DNA from: an uncultured Bacteroides sp.
Lineage (GTDB): Bacteria; Bacteroidota; Bacteroidia; Bacteroidales; Bacteroidaceae
DNA length: 15,152 nt
NCBI GenBank assembly: GCA_900557355.1
Contig: USSR01000085.1
Coordinates: forward strand, 1 to 15,152
Direction: 5' to 3'
The position numbers and the translations under genes were made by a program. Below the pieces are notes generated by a model that did no database searches, was not told the origin of the DNA, and saw only the letters and a program-made list of their open reading frames with translations. Of the stretch, positions 1 through 8,118 are shown in pieces (positions within the stretch are counted from its first letter, which is position 1; every line of letters starts with the position of its first letter).

Positions 1-992
1 GTAATTACTTTTACTATTTTATCAGCCCATACACTTGGGGAGACTTCTAATCCAATGTAATGCGCAAGTTCAGATGCTGTAGTTTCTTCTGTGATATTTT
101 TAGAAAAAAAGATTGGAAGTCCCGCACATTGTGCCTCTATTCCTACCACAGGCATTCCTTCATACAAACTAGGTAACAAGAAAGCATCAAAAGCATTATA
201 AAACTGCTTTATGTCATCTCTCCGGCCCAAATTCATCACTCTGTCAGTAATCTCATACTCCTTAATTCTATTACACATTTCGTTCTCCAATTCTCCAAAT
301 CCAATCATAACCAAAACTGCATTTTCCTGTATCTTTGCAATCTCATTAAAAGTATCTATCAAAAAAAGTGGATTTTTCTGAGGAACATATCTGCCAATAA
401 AGCCATATACCACTTTATTTTCCCATCCAAAGTTTTTTCGAGCACTTTCTCTCAGTTTATCATCAAAAGCATTAACATCTGCATCGATCACTGTTTTAAA
501 GATACTGACCTCTCCTTTATCATAGGTCTTCTTACCAAATTGCCAAATACCGCAATCGATTGAATTAGCCATATAACAGTTTGTAAACCAATGAGAGAAA
601 GGGCGCAAGACATATTTAATGAGTGTTTTCTTTTCATTCTTATCACCTTTCGATATGCTTTCGGATATCCTCACTTTAACTCCGGCTATCCTAGCCAAAA
701 ACATTGGGAATATATTAAGAGTATTATCAAAAGCATGTACCACTTCATACTGATTCTCTTTAAGAATCTTATATGTTTCTTTTAAATGTGGAATAAGATT
801 CTTATAGGGTGCTACTTTATAGACTCTTCCTCCCAAAGATTTAATTTCTTCTTCAGGAATACCATTCGAATCAGAGTCACAAATAAAGTCATATTGCACT
901 TTTGTACGATCCATATGGCGATAGTACTCCATTATTAAATTACGTTTCCCCCCAGAGTGCAGTACACCGGCTATTATAGCGATTCTTAGCAT
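1..992 (-). CDS. GT4 glycosyltransferase, EpsF-like (3' end cut by window)
   Basis: Retaining glycosyltransferase of the GT-B fold, probably adding one sugar from a nucleotide sugar to the lipid-linked repeat unit at the cytoplasmic face. The frame is open from ATG at 992 to the left edge, about 330 codons, so only the C-terminal end is missing. The N-terminal half has the EpsF-type start, with HSGGKRNLIMEYY at about residues 12-24 where that family usually has a GG-plus-NYYR motif, and a short acidic stretch before EEEIKSLGG. The C-terminal half has FIGRYVPQKNP near 198-208 and the EX7E signature LPSLYEGMPVVGIEA, with glutamates at about 278 and 286. The start lies 4 bases after the stop of the epimerase gene, so the two are in one transcript. 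Family assignment is firm; the sugar and linkage cannot be read. Confidence 0.9.
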   Translation of the reverse strand, partial: MLRIAIIAGVLHSGGKRNLIMEYYRHMDRTKVQYDFICDSDSNGIPEEEIKSLGGRVYKVAPYKNLIPHLKETYKILKENQYEVVHAFDNTLNIFPMFLARIAGVKVRISESISKGDKNEKKTLIKYVLRPFSHWFTNCYMANSIDCGIWQFGKKTYDKGEVSIFKTVIDADVNAFDDKLRESARKNFGWENKVVYGFIGRYVPQKNPLFLIDTFNEIAKIQENAVLVMIGFGELENEMCNRIKEYEITDRVMNLGRRDDIKQFYNAFDAFLLPSLYEGMPVVGIEAQCAGLPIFFSKNITEETTASELAHYIGLEVSPSVWADKIVKVI

Positions 993-996
993 ATTA

Positions 997-1920
997 CTAT
1001 TTCTTTATAGATTCATGATAAAACAAAGAAATTCCATCCAGCATTGGTGTCAAAGTCACATCCACAAACTGTTTCATTTTTTCTATATCCAAAACCATAT
1101 TGGAAACATCTACAGGGCGTGCATTTTTATACTCGATTTTAAAGTCTGCCTTTGAAATAATTTTCAAAAAAGCAAGTACATCGTTCACTGAAAAACCTCT
1201 GCCACTCCCCAAATTGATTGTTTCATTGTAAACATCCTTATTTATTAACTGATAAAAGACATTGGCAAGGTCTTCTATATAGATATAATCACGAATGGCA
1301 GAACCATCCCCCCATACTTCCACCGGTTTATTCTCTATAATTTTACCGATAGCCACTGCTACCAATCCTTGTTTCCCATACAGATTTTGCCCATGCCCAT
1401 ATGGGTTTGAAGGCCTCACGATGAGATACTTTAACTTCTGAGTTCTATTCTTAAACAAAATACTATTTTCCATCATTTGCTTTGACCATCCATAATAGGA
1501 TATTGGTTCCATACTGTCAGTTTCTACAAACGATTGAAGAGTTGTTCTATTACCATAAATTGTCCCCCCTGAAGAAAAATAAACGAACTTAATATCTTCG
1601 TTTGCACAAAATTCCATCAACTCAATTGAAGGAAATATCACATTCTTAAATTCATTGATATAATCATCGTAAGCACTACCGGGAATCAGTGTTGATACCA
1701 AATGTACCACCACCTCTATTTTATTAGTTAAGAGGATATTCTTTACTTCATTTATATTACTCAAAGAATTCCTAAAGACCTTTAGATTATAATCTTTCAG
1801 TCTCGATATATTGGCAAACTCCGGTTCCAGAATAAATACTGAATGCTTTTCATCAGAAATAAAACGCTTCACCAAACTAGATCCTATAAAACCTGCTCCC
1901 CCGATAAATAATATATTCAT
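997..1920 (-). CDS. NAD-dependent sugar epimerase/dehydratase (extended SDR, GalE-like)
   Basis: Extended short-chain dehydrogenase of 307 residues acting in the cytoplasm on a nucleotide sugar, most likely a 4-epimerase or a related oxidoreductase. The Rossmann motif GGAGFIG is at residues 7-13, SSGGTIYG at 116-123 supplies the catalytic Ser/Thr region, and the YxxxK pair is Y143/K147. VRPSNPYGHGQ (168-178) and RDYIYIEDLA (210-219) are typical of the GalE/WcaG branch. Length is usual for the family. It sits between the FrhB-like gene and the terminal glycosyltransferase, so it may supply the sugar used by that transferase; this is inference from order. Substrate (UDP-Glc, UDP-GlcNAc or another) is not determinable from the motifs. 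Confidence 0.9.
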   Translation of the reverse strand: MNILFIGGAGFIGSSLVKRFISDEKHSVFILEPEFANISRLKDYNLKVFRNSLSNINEVKNILLTNKIEVVVHLVSTLIPGSAYDDYINEFKNVIFPSIELMEFCANEDIKFVYFSSGGTIYGNRTTLQSFVETDSMEPISYYGWSKQMMENSILFKNRTQKLKYLIVRPSNPYGHGQNLYGKQGLVAVAIGKIIENKPVEVWGDGSAIRDYIYIEDLANVFYQLINKDVYNETINLGSGRGFSVNDVLAFLKIISKADFKIEYKNARPVDVSNMVLDIEKMKQFVDVTLTPMLDGISLFYHESIKK

Positions 1921-1956
1921 AAAATTTTATTTTTATTCTCCAAGTTTTTGCTGTAG

Positions 1957-3168
1957 CTATCTTTTAATTTCCCGACTCCCCATAATCGCCTTGAATAGTT
2001 TTTTCATATGTTTATACAATCCCAACCGAACAGTCCACAGACGAACTTGCTTTTCCAAACGATGCCGTAAGGTTATAGGAAAATATTTACGAAAACAAGT
2101 TTCTGTATCCAATATATTTAAATCTGTAAAGAAAGCATCACGCTTGGGATTCACGCTAACGGAATAAAACATCTCTTTCACACCCTCTACAGCTTTATTG
2201 GGATTTATCTCCAGCACTTCTAACTGAGAATTGGATTCTTTCAATATGACATTAGCTAAATCTGAATGTGCCAAAATACGGGTTACTCCTTTGTCATTAT
2301 CCAATTTCTTACTAAACTTATCAACATCGAAGCAATCCCATATTGTAAAATCTGTATTACGATAACGCTTTTTAAATGCACATTGATAACAACTAGGACG
2401 AACACTCATATTAGCAAAAAAAGCACGCATCATCACATCTGTATCAATCCCTTCATGATATTTTATGGAAGTATCCTGGCAAATAATAGACATAGTAGAA
2501 TATTTATATCCATGATATTTGTCTCTAAACAAAACATTTGTAAACTCAGAACCAATCTTCTTCTTTTGTACTTCCAGATATTTTCGATAAACCAATGGAG
2601 AAGGGCAAGCATGACAGACTACATCCACCGTAACTAACTTCTCATAAGATTTCCTTAAAAAGGAAAACAATCCTTCTAACTGACAAGGAGTACCACTGAA
2701 CAAGACATATCTTCCTTCCATAAGAAACTGCTTCGTCTGCCTGTAGGTATCGCCTATTCTACTTTGTACATATTTACTATTACGAAACTTCTTCAAGTTT
2801 TCATAACAGTCTGCCCATTGATGTACCACTTCAAAATCAGCGTCAAAACCTGCACCACAAACCATACCTCCTCTATCAAGTACCCATTTAGCAATAGCCG
2901 TAAACGCTCCACCTGAAGTACTCTCACGTAATACTTGCGCATTTTTGTGCTGTACTAAGTAAGCTTTCTGCTCTTTCTTCTCATCTGGCTGTGCATGAAT
3001 CACAGGACAAATATTCTCGCACAATCCGCACTCTATACATATATCCGTATCCACAAATGGGTAAAGGAAACCCTCATTGTCTTCACACATAGTTATGCAA
3101 CGTTTCGGACATACAGATGCACAAGCCGAACAGCCACAACATTCCCTTTTGTCTTTAATAGTTATCAT
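1957..3168 (-). CDS. FrhB-like Fe-S flavoprotein (coenzyme F420 hydrogenase/dehydrogenase beta-subunit family)
   Basis: A 403-residue redox protein. Two ferredoxin-type motifs CxxCxxCxxxCP open the protein, with cysteines 10/13/16/20 and 44/47/50/54, predicting two [4Fe-4S] clusters. The FrhB domain follows, with RESTSGGAFTAI at 81-92 and FSGTPCQLEGL at 157-167. Further cysteines (C185, C188, C260, C263, C279) may bind metal or act in catalysis. Family members in methanogens move electrons between Fe-S clusters, FAD and F420. Bacteroidales are not known to make F420, so the electron carrier here is probably different, for example ferredoxin. The start codon lies inside the 3' end of the pyruvyl transferase gene, with a 14-base overlap, which suggests translational coupling and a shared task. 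Its reaction in polysaccharide loci is not known to me. The clusters fit an anaerobic host. Confidence 0.88.
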   Translation of the reverse strand: MITIKDKRECCGCSACASVCPKRCITMCEDNEGFLYPFVDTDICIECGLCENICPVIHAQPDEKKEQKAYLVQHKNAQVLRESTSGGAFTAIAKWVLDRGGMVCGAGFDADFEVVHQWADCYENLKKFRNSKYVQSRIGDTYRQTKQFLMEGRYVLFSGTPCQLEGLFSFLRKSYEKLVTVDVVCHACPSPLVYRKYLEVQKKKIGSEFTNVLFRDKYHGYKYSTMSIICQDTSIKYHEGIDTDVMMRAFFANMSVRPSCYQCAFKKRYRNTDFTIWDCFDVDKFSKKLDNDKGVTRILAHSDLANVILKESNSQLEVLEINPNKAVEGVKEMFYSVSVNPKRDAFFTDLNILDTETCFRKYFPITLRHRLEKQVRLWTVRLGLYKHMKKLFKAIMGSREIKR

Positions 3169-4354
3169 AAGTTATACCCAATTGTGACAAAGCACCTTTT
3201 ATGTACCGCTTTGTAAATTCCCTTAATGCCGCCAATTTTATATGCACATTTTTATAGTCAATCGACATCAACATACATTTCTCCACGTCTTCGTCTGCCT
3301 TTAAAAGTCTCTCCTCCAGTCCCACCATTGATAGCAACGAATACAAACGGCCATTGGTAGAAACAATACTGTCATTATTATACCGCCTAAAAGTAAAAAA
3401 ACGTTTCTCATACAAAAGAGAGAATACGGATGCATGAAACGAATCCGTAAACACATACTCTGCATCTCTAATCAACTGTACAAATTCGGCAGGTCCAACA
3501 TTATAGGGAGTATAATCAGGAAATTCCACATCACTTTTTATATACTCGTCACAATGTTGTAACTGCACAATCTTATAACCAGTTTTATCCTTAAAACGTT
3601 TCACAAACTCCCTCTGCTCTGGATTGTTACCAAGAAAATAACAGAACAGATAAAGTTCCTTAATGAAACGTTCATTTTCCGTGATGCAACCCCATTCCTC
3701 GGCAGTGAAAAGGATAGTCGGGTCACAAACCACAGGCACATCTCTTCCAGTAAGATCTTTCACAATTTTCTGTCCGCTCAATTCACGTACAGAGCAAAAA
3801 TCTAAACGTTTCAAGAATTTAGCAGCTTTCTGCGCCTGCCGCTTAGGAAGCTTTGATATACCAAAACTAGTAGATAAAGCTATCTTAGACACATTATCTG
3901 GTACAAAATTTAATGTATAGTAATCAGCTTCAATGTTTGAAGGTAGCCACAACTGGTCACTGCCTACCACAAAAGCTGCATATTGGTGTGCAGCATTAGT
4001 AAGCTCCCGTTTCGAGTTATAAACCTTGGATATATGAAATTTAGTTTGACTGAAATTATTAAACATATATTTGCGTAAAGCTATGTTGTCACGATATTCA
4101 TTTCCTTTTGTATGAGCAGCCAGTAGTTTTTTGACAGTAGCCCATTTATCCATTACTGTATTAACATCCCATATTCTACTTAAAAAATAGCGATATTTCG
4201 CTTTATTAATCTCACTTTGCAACCCATTAATACAGATTGTTTCATTTTCTACTTTCATCTTATCAAATAGCAACTGTGTGGCATACGCTTGCAACTGACT
4301 GCCATAATTGGGTTGAAAATAGCAAGTAATAAGGGCTAACTTTTTATTAGTCAT
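3155..4354 (-). CDS. Polysaccharide pyruvyl transferase family protein (second copy)
   Basis: A 399-residue member of the polysaccharide pyruvyl transferase family (CsaB/WcaK-like, GT-B related). Characterised members move the enolpyruvyl group of phosphoenolpyruvate onto a sugar to give a pyruvate ketal. Visible hallmarks are NYGSQLQAYA at 16-25, GSDQLW at 131-136, SVRE at 188-191, a DPT element at 211-213, and TDSFHASVFS at 303-312, which holds the usual conserved histidine. The ATG at 4354 is 9 bases after the GT2 stop. The tail overlaps the FrhB-like gene by 14 bases. It shares only these family motifs with the pyruvyl transferase-family protein at 8119-9360, so the two look like distinct lineages rather than a recent duplication. 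Whether it makes a true ketal or another pyruvate-derived group is open. Confidence 0.88.
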   Translation of the reverse strand: MTNKKLALITCYFQPNYGSQLQAYATQLLFDKMKVENETICINGLQSEINKAKYRYFLSRIWDVNTVMDKWATVKKLLAAHTKGNEYRDNIALRKYMFNNFSQTKFHISKVYNSKRELTNAAHQYAAFVVGSDQLWLPSNIEADYYTLNFVPDNVSKIALSTSFGISKLPKRQAQKAAKFLKRLDFCSVRELSGQKIVKDLTGRDVPVVCDPTILFTAEEWGCITENERFIKELYLFCYFLGNNPEQREFVKRFKDKTGYKIVQLQHCDEYIKSDVEFPDYTPYNVGPAEFVQLIRDAEYVFTDSFHASVFSLLYEKRFFTFRRYNNDSIVSTNGRLYSLLSMVGLEERLLKADEDVEKCMLMSIDYKNVHIKLAALREFTKRYIKGALSQLGITYDNY

Positions 4355-4363
4355 AATGATATG

Positions 4364-5422
4364 TCAATAATTATACTTTCCTCTTTTTAAATAATATTGC
4401 TTTAGCCAACCGATGACGGGAAGCATAAAATATATATGTAGTCTAATGAACATTAGTGTCAACTTACGTTGTTTATCCATTCCCGTAGTAGTGCACTTAA
4501 AGACAGAAGTCGAAAATAAATCGTTCTCTTCAATTACTTTTACAAACTTATTAATCTTCTTAAATACAGAATCCTTATTCTCAGGATGGAAATAAGTATT
4601 CATTGCTATAGCTAAAACCACATAAGCCACTCGCTGGTATAGCGGTTCTATAAATATATCTTTATCTGAAAACATCTTGATATCTTCTTGAATCACATCA
4701 AAGCAATCCATTAAATACCTAGTATTTCTTTCATCCACCTTCTTCGAGATAGAGTTAGGATTATAACGATAATGGTTAAAATATTCATTCACAAAAAGAG
4801 CTTTCTTTGCATGATAAAACGAGCGCAAGGAAAACTCCAACCCTTCAGCTCCCTGTTTCAAGCGGTCGTCATGCCTTATCCTATTCTTTTTTGCATAATC
4901 AGTCCGTATCAGTTTACAGTAAGCTGTTGCAATGCCACTTTTATAAATAAGGGTATGCCTGGCTAAATCATGACATTCATCCTCAATGTAAATATGCTCT
5001 TGTTCTGAACATATCCACTCCCATTTTCCTTTGATGGAAATATCACCCAGCTCTTGAATACATTTCCAAAAAACAATATCTACATCTGTATGCCTTGAAA
5101 GATAGGATATCAGTTTCTCACAAGTATCCATGTCTATCCAGTCATCACCATCTAGATACATATGCCAATCACCTGTTGCCGCATCATATCCGGTATTACG
5201 GGCTGATACAAGTCCACCATTCTGTTTATGAATTACTTTAATTCGACTATCTTTTTTTGCATAATCATCACATATCCTAGGAGTAAGGTCTCTAGAACCA
5301 TCATCCACCAATAGTAATTCCCAATCCTGATAGGTCTGATTCAGAATACATTCGATCGTTTCGTTGAGAAATTCTTCGACGTTATAGCAGGGAACAATTA
5401 TTGAAATAGTAGGTTTATTCAT
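4364..5422 (-). CDS. Family 2 glycosyltransferase
   Basis: Inverting GT-A glycosyltransferase of 352 residues. The fold starts at once after the chosen Met: ISIIVPCYN at 6-14, VDDGS at 39-43, NGGLVSARNTG at 68-78, and the metal-binding DGDDW at 91-95. The C-terminal end is hydrophobic and basic, which may hold it at the inner membrane. A longer frame begins at 5500, but its 26 extra residues are a hydrophobic stretch unlike the family, so the ATG at 5422 is preferred. That leaves a 90-base gap after the GT4 gene, the longest spacer between intact neighbouring genes apart from the rfbB remnant region. Role is addition of one sugar to the repeat unit; donor and acceptor are unknown. Confidence 0.9.
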   Translation of the reverse strand: MNKPTISIIVPCYNVEEFLNETIECILNQTYQDWELLLVDDGSRDLTPRICDDYAKKDSRIKVIHKQNGGLVSARNTGYDAATGDWHMYLDGDDWIDMDTCEKLISYLSRHTDVDIVFWKCIQELGDISIKGKWEWICSEQEHIYIEDECHDLARHTLIYKSGIATAYCKLIRTDYAKKNRIRHDDRLKQGAEGLEFSLRSFYHAKKALFVNEYFNHYRYNPNSISKKVDERNTRYLMDCFDVIQEDIKMFSDKDIFIEPLYQRVAYVVLAIAMNTYFHPENKDSVFKKINKFVKVIEENDLFSTSVFKCTTTGMDKQRKLTLMFIRLHIYFMLPVIGWLKQYYLKRGKYNY

Positions 5423-5512
5423 TCTTATTGGAATAAAATTACGACTCTTATAAAAAGCTATTGAAGAAATTATTTTCAAACAAATTATTAATTGTAACAC
5501 ATATTCAGAAAA

Positions 5513-6520
5513 CTATTCTTGAGATATAGCCTCCTGAATATATTTATCAAGTAATTTGCAACAGGCCTCTTCTGAATAGTTTTCATTCATGTAACACATC
5601 AATTCGGGTTGAGCATAATCTTTATCCATCGCAGTCATTATGGCCTCTCCTATTTCATCTATATTCATAGGATCCACCAACACAGCACGACCATCATAAT
5701 ATTCTTTAGGTGCACCATAGTTGGTTAAAACGATCTCACACCCGTATGCCGCCGCTTCCAAAGCGACCATTCCAACACCTTCTTGAAGTGATGGTAATGC
5801 AAAAACTCTAGCACGCTTATATAAGTCCCAAAGTTCCTGCTCCGATACCTCACCTACATATTCTATATTTTCAGCATTACCTATAAGTTTTTTAAGCCAG
5901 TCTTGTTCTGATGCTCCATGAAGATAACCTGCTAATTTCAAATTAAAACCATAGTTCTTTGCAGCTTCAATAAGTAGCGGAACATTTTTATTAGCAGAAG
6001 CCAAACGACTAACGTGGAAACAAAATTTTTCTTTGAAGGGCATTTCTGTGATGGGTGGAATACGAAAATGTAAAGGAATCTTCTTTATTATCTCCTGTGG
6101 GCGTTCCAGACAGTAATTAGTATAATGACGTTCTTCTTCAGAACGAACTAACCAAAGTTTGAAGCAATCTTTAGACAACCATAAATCATGGAATCGTGAT
6201 GTTAATCCTAAATATTTTTGATTTCCCCACCACTTACAATAAAATTTATAACGCCAAGCTGGTATGTTAGGATCAATAATGGGAGCCATAATTAAGTTAG
6301 TATTATTTTTAAATAAATCTTTAATTAAAACTCTTAATCCTAATGAGAAACTTACTACAATAATCGCATCAAAACTTTTCCAGTCATTTCTATCCCAAAA
6401 GTTTATTAACGAGACTTCGTGTCCCAGATTTCTTAAACCTTCCGCCCACATTTTACACTGAACCATTACACCACTGTTATTTGTTATAGCGTATGTTGGT
6501 TGTATTATTCCATATTTCAT
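5513..6520 (-). CDS. Family 4 glycosyltransferase (group 1)
   Basis: Retaining GT-B glycosyltransferase of 335 residues, a little shorter than the usual 350-400. The N-terminal domain is typical (MKYGIIQPTY, then AEGLRNLGHEV at 26-36). The donor-binding half carries FHVSRLASANKNVPLLIEA at 168-186, and LPSLQEGVGMVALEAAAYG with the EX7E pair E247/E255. It lies directly downstream of wzy and upstream of the GT2, which together with the EpsF-like GT4 gives three sugar-adding steps in the window. Specificity cannot be assigned. An alternative functional class is unlikely given the intact EX7E signature. Confidence 0.9.
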   Translation of the reverse strand: MKYGIIQPTYAITNNSGVMVQCKMWAEGLRNLGHEVSLINFWDRNDWKSFDAIIVVSFSLGLRVLIKDLFKNNTNLIMAPIIDPNIPAWRYKFYCKWWGNQKYLGLTSRFHDLWLSKDCFKLWLVRSEEERHYTNYCLERPQEIIKKIPLHFRIPPITEMPFKEKFCFHVSRLASANKNVPLLIEAAKNYGFNLKLAGYLHGASEQDWLKKLIGNAENIEYVGEVSEQELWDLYKRARVFALPSLQEGVGMVALEAAAYGCEIVLTNYGAPKEYYDGRAVLVDPMNIDEIGEAIMTAMDKDYAQPELMCYMNENYSEEACCKLLDKYIQEAISQE

Positions 6521-6544
6521 ATTACCATATTTTTTTACTACAAT

Positions 6545-8089
6545 CTATTTACGAATTATTAATCGAATTACGCCAAATAATATCACATACAATAAAATGT
6601 CTTGTATTCCATTTCTTAGAATCAGATTTAGACTTCTAAAGATGCCGGTAGAATTATTAAAGTAAGTCATATACTTAACTAAAGCAATTATTATGGGAAT
6701 AGGAATAATAAACTGTATCCTCGTAGAAACCAACGAAGAAAAAAAGTAGAAAACTAATACGTATATAAAAAATGCGAAAATGTAATAAGAATATCCCATC
6801 CAATAAAGCCCTACACCTGAATCCCCTGCTACACGAAATCCTTTATACATATTTTTAAGACCTAGCCCCTCTGTAGACAGTAAATCACCAGGTGTATAAT
6901 TGTTCTCAAATTTATTAGTTTTATACCCGAAAATATCCAAAATAGGTGTAGGTATTTGAAACATAAAGAAATTCTCAGCATATTTATGCATTTTCGGATT
7001 GTCATAACCCAATTTAGTGGCATAATCGAGTGTCAAGTCTTGAGTTCGAAGATTACATATTCTATCTAATAAAATATTATCTACATAATATTCACTCCAA
7101 GCATAGAAATTATCTCCTCCATTGTCTGAATTAGACAAAGATGCCATATTATAAGCAGTGTGTAATTTCTCTTTATCTGAGTAAAGTTCCCAAATATTAG
7201 AAAGCGTTTCCCCTGCTTTGCTACAATATGCCGATTGCCTATTCAAGATCATAGCTGTAGCCATATCTGCAACTGGTCCTGTTGCCAAATATAATCCAAG
7301 AATTATCAATATATTTGTTTTGGCTTTAAACAGTCTTTTATTTTCAAGCAAGACTACCAAAAAAGTCATCAGCCCCCATGAAACAATACCAGTAAACATT
7401 AATGTTCTTTTGGTAGTAACAATTGCTAAAAAAACGATAAAAGAAAAATAAAGAATCAATGAAGTACGAGGAATATCGTTGTTTTTCCTCCCATAATATT
7501 TAGGAAAAAGCATAGCTATAGGAAGTATTGCAAATGTCGTTATTTGGCTCATCATCTGACCAAAAGCACCCTTATTCTCAGCTTCCATCATGTCCGTTCC
7601 TTGAATAGTAATATTGTATAGCAGGGCAAGAATCCCCACACCAGCCATAGTCCATATTTGAGCTTCTGTTGGAGCTTTAAAATACCCCAGCTTTTTCCAT
7701 ATACCTAAAAGCCATCCTTCTTTGTATATTCGTCGACAAGTATGAAACGCCAACACAATAGTTGTTACATTAAGCATCAAATTGAGAAATGTAATATATG
7801 GTACATTAAAACGGAAAGTTACGGGTTTACCTTCTATCAATGTCACACCTAATGGTAAGGCAAAGAAGCAAATGCCATAAAAGAAAATCGTAACAAATGG
7901 TATAAAATATTGATATAAAAAATCTATTTTCAAAACCGTTCGGCTTATAAGCATCCACCCATATAATAGTACTACACAACCAAAAAGATTTTCTAGAGCG
8001 GGAAAAGCTATACATTCAATAACTATACAAAATAGCATATATATAGTGATAGCTTTCTTTATAATTCCAAGAGTATTGTAACTTTTCAT
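6545..8089 (-). CDS. wzy: Wzy-type oligosaccharide repeat unit polymerase
   Basis: Integral inner-membrane protein of 514 residues with many hydrophobic segments, including 12-48, 58-85, 98-118, 145-160, 184-195, 210-227, 232-248, 257-278, 430-452, 458-475 and 497-512. A large hydrophilic loop spans about 281-430. This profile, many membrane spans with one long periplasmic loop late in the protein, is the hallmark of Wzy/O-antigen polymerases, which join flipped repeat units in the periplasm. Sequence motifs in this family are weak, so the call depends on topology and on location in an operon that has a Wzx flippase but no other polymerase. A transporter or another membrane enzyme is a less likely alternative. 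Confidence 0.82.
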   Translation of the reverse strand: MKSYNTLGIIKKAITIYMLFCIVIECIAFPALENLFGCVVLLYGWMLISRTVLKIDFLYQYFIPFVTIFFYGICFFALPLGVTLIEGKPVTFRFNVPYITFLNLMLNVTTIVLAFHTCRRIYKEGWLLGIWKKLGYFKAPTEAQIWTMAGVGILALLYNITIQGTDMMEAENKGAFGQMMSQITTFAILPIAMLFPKYYGRKNNDIPRTSLILYFSFIVFLAIVTTKRTLMFTGIVSWGLMTFLVVLLENKRLFKAKTNILIILGLYLATGPVADMATAMILNRQSAYCSKAGETLSNIWELYSDKEKLHTAYNMASLSNSDNGGDNFYAWSEYYVDNILLDRICNLRTQDLTLDYATKLGYDNPKMHKYAENFFMFQIPTPILDIFGYKTNKFENNYTPGDLLSTEGLGLKNMYKGFRVAGDSGVGLYWMGYSYYIFAFFIYVLVFYFFSSLVSTRIQFIIPIPIIIALVKYMTYFNNSTGIFRSLNLILRNGIQDILLYVILFGVIRLIIRK

Positions 8090-8118
8090 TTTTAATATTC
8101 AAAAGATTCTGAATATAC

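Noticed and set aside
1811..2637. Plus-strand open frames of 118 and 123 codons opposite the FrhB-like and epimerase genes
   Set aside because: They are antisense to strongly supported coding sequence, have a composition typical of shadow frames, and show no domain.
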